Positions 63,840 through 64,000 of a stretch of 64,000 nt of DNA are shown one piece after another. The position numbers and the translations under genes are program-made. The notes under the pieces were generated by a model. That model did not search any database, was not told where the DNA came from, and saw nothing but the letters and a program-made list of their open reading frames with translations. The stretch is from Oceanithermus desulfurans (GTDB lineage: Bacteria; Deinococcota; Deinococci; Deinococcales; Marinithermaceae): contig NZ_JACHEZ010000003.1 in the NCBI RefSeq assembly GCF_014201675.1, positions 245,290 to 309,289 on the forward strand, given 5' to 3'. The first letter of the stretch is position 1. Each line of letters begins with the position of its first letter.

Positions 63840-64000
<161 letters not shown>

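Overview
The window is GC-rich bacterial chromosome, roughly two thirds G+C, with tightly packed genes. Gene content, codon use and signals point to the Thermales (Deinococcota), most likely a Thermaceae member near Oceanithermus or Marinithermus. This is inference from protein resemblance, not a database search. Many genes have a sigma-A type -10 box only 6-10 bases before the start codon, so leaderless transcripts look common, as known for Deinococcota.

Layout. 0-6.4 kb: branched-chain amino acid synthesis, with ilvB leaving the window on the left and a leuC-leuD-leuB-SDR-ilvD operon to the right; each side has a promoter, a short leader peptide and an attenuator hairpin. 6.4-9.5 kb: an ABC-2 exporter operon. 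9.5-22.5 kb: housekeeping genes (phosphoribosyltransferases, two Crp/Fnr regulators, TerC, HD hydrolase, crotonase, purine nucleoside phosphorylase, comB, rpe, MtaB, fhs). 22.8-27.3 kb: one arginine operon argG-argH-argA-carA behind a promoter, an Arg-rich leader peptide and a terminator hairpin. 27.3-31.9 kb: phhB, rplM-rpsI, uppP, ppsA. 32-37 kb: a sugar ABC importer without its own ATPase plus two Gfo/Idh dehydrogenases. 37.3-48.9 kb: gltX, ftsY, a DsbB-like gene, uvrC, plsY, hisD and an acyl-CoA dehydrogenase, interrupted at 38.72-40.68 kb by a clearly AT-rich two-gene insertion (AAA ATPase plus Toprim/DUF4276-like protein) that looks like a defence module. 56.3-64 kb: an S9 peptidase, a DUF4139 protein and an Opp/Dpp peptide importer whose oppC-like gene carries an in-frame TGA. 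The contig end is homopolymer-rich and unreliable.

The most interesting region is 48.9-56.3 kb, moderately less GC-rich than its surroundings. It encodes two small paralogous peptides with identical leader register but different C-terminal cores (one ending CNSNCNSNC, one ending in a single-Cys hydrophobic tail), a radical SAM/SPASM maturase, an M16 zinc peptidase, a winged-helix regulator, an MFS exporter and an 808-residue BTAD-type regulator. Together they form a coherent candidate RiPP (ribosomally made, post-translationally modified peptide) system: precursor, maturase, protease, exporter and regulators. Radical SAM plus M16 pairs are known from PQQ and subtilosin A clusters, but these precursors match no family I can name.

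Intergenic islands at about 0.3-0.6, 22.45-22.85 and 42.45-42.89 kb carry GTGG-rich short repeats and long perfect palindromes, probably dispersed repeats. No tRNA, rRNA, CRISPR array, transposase or integrase was seen.
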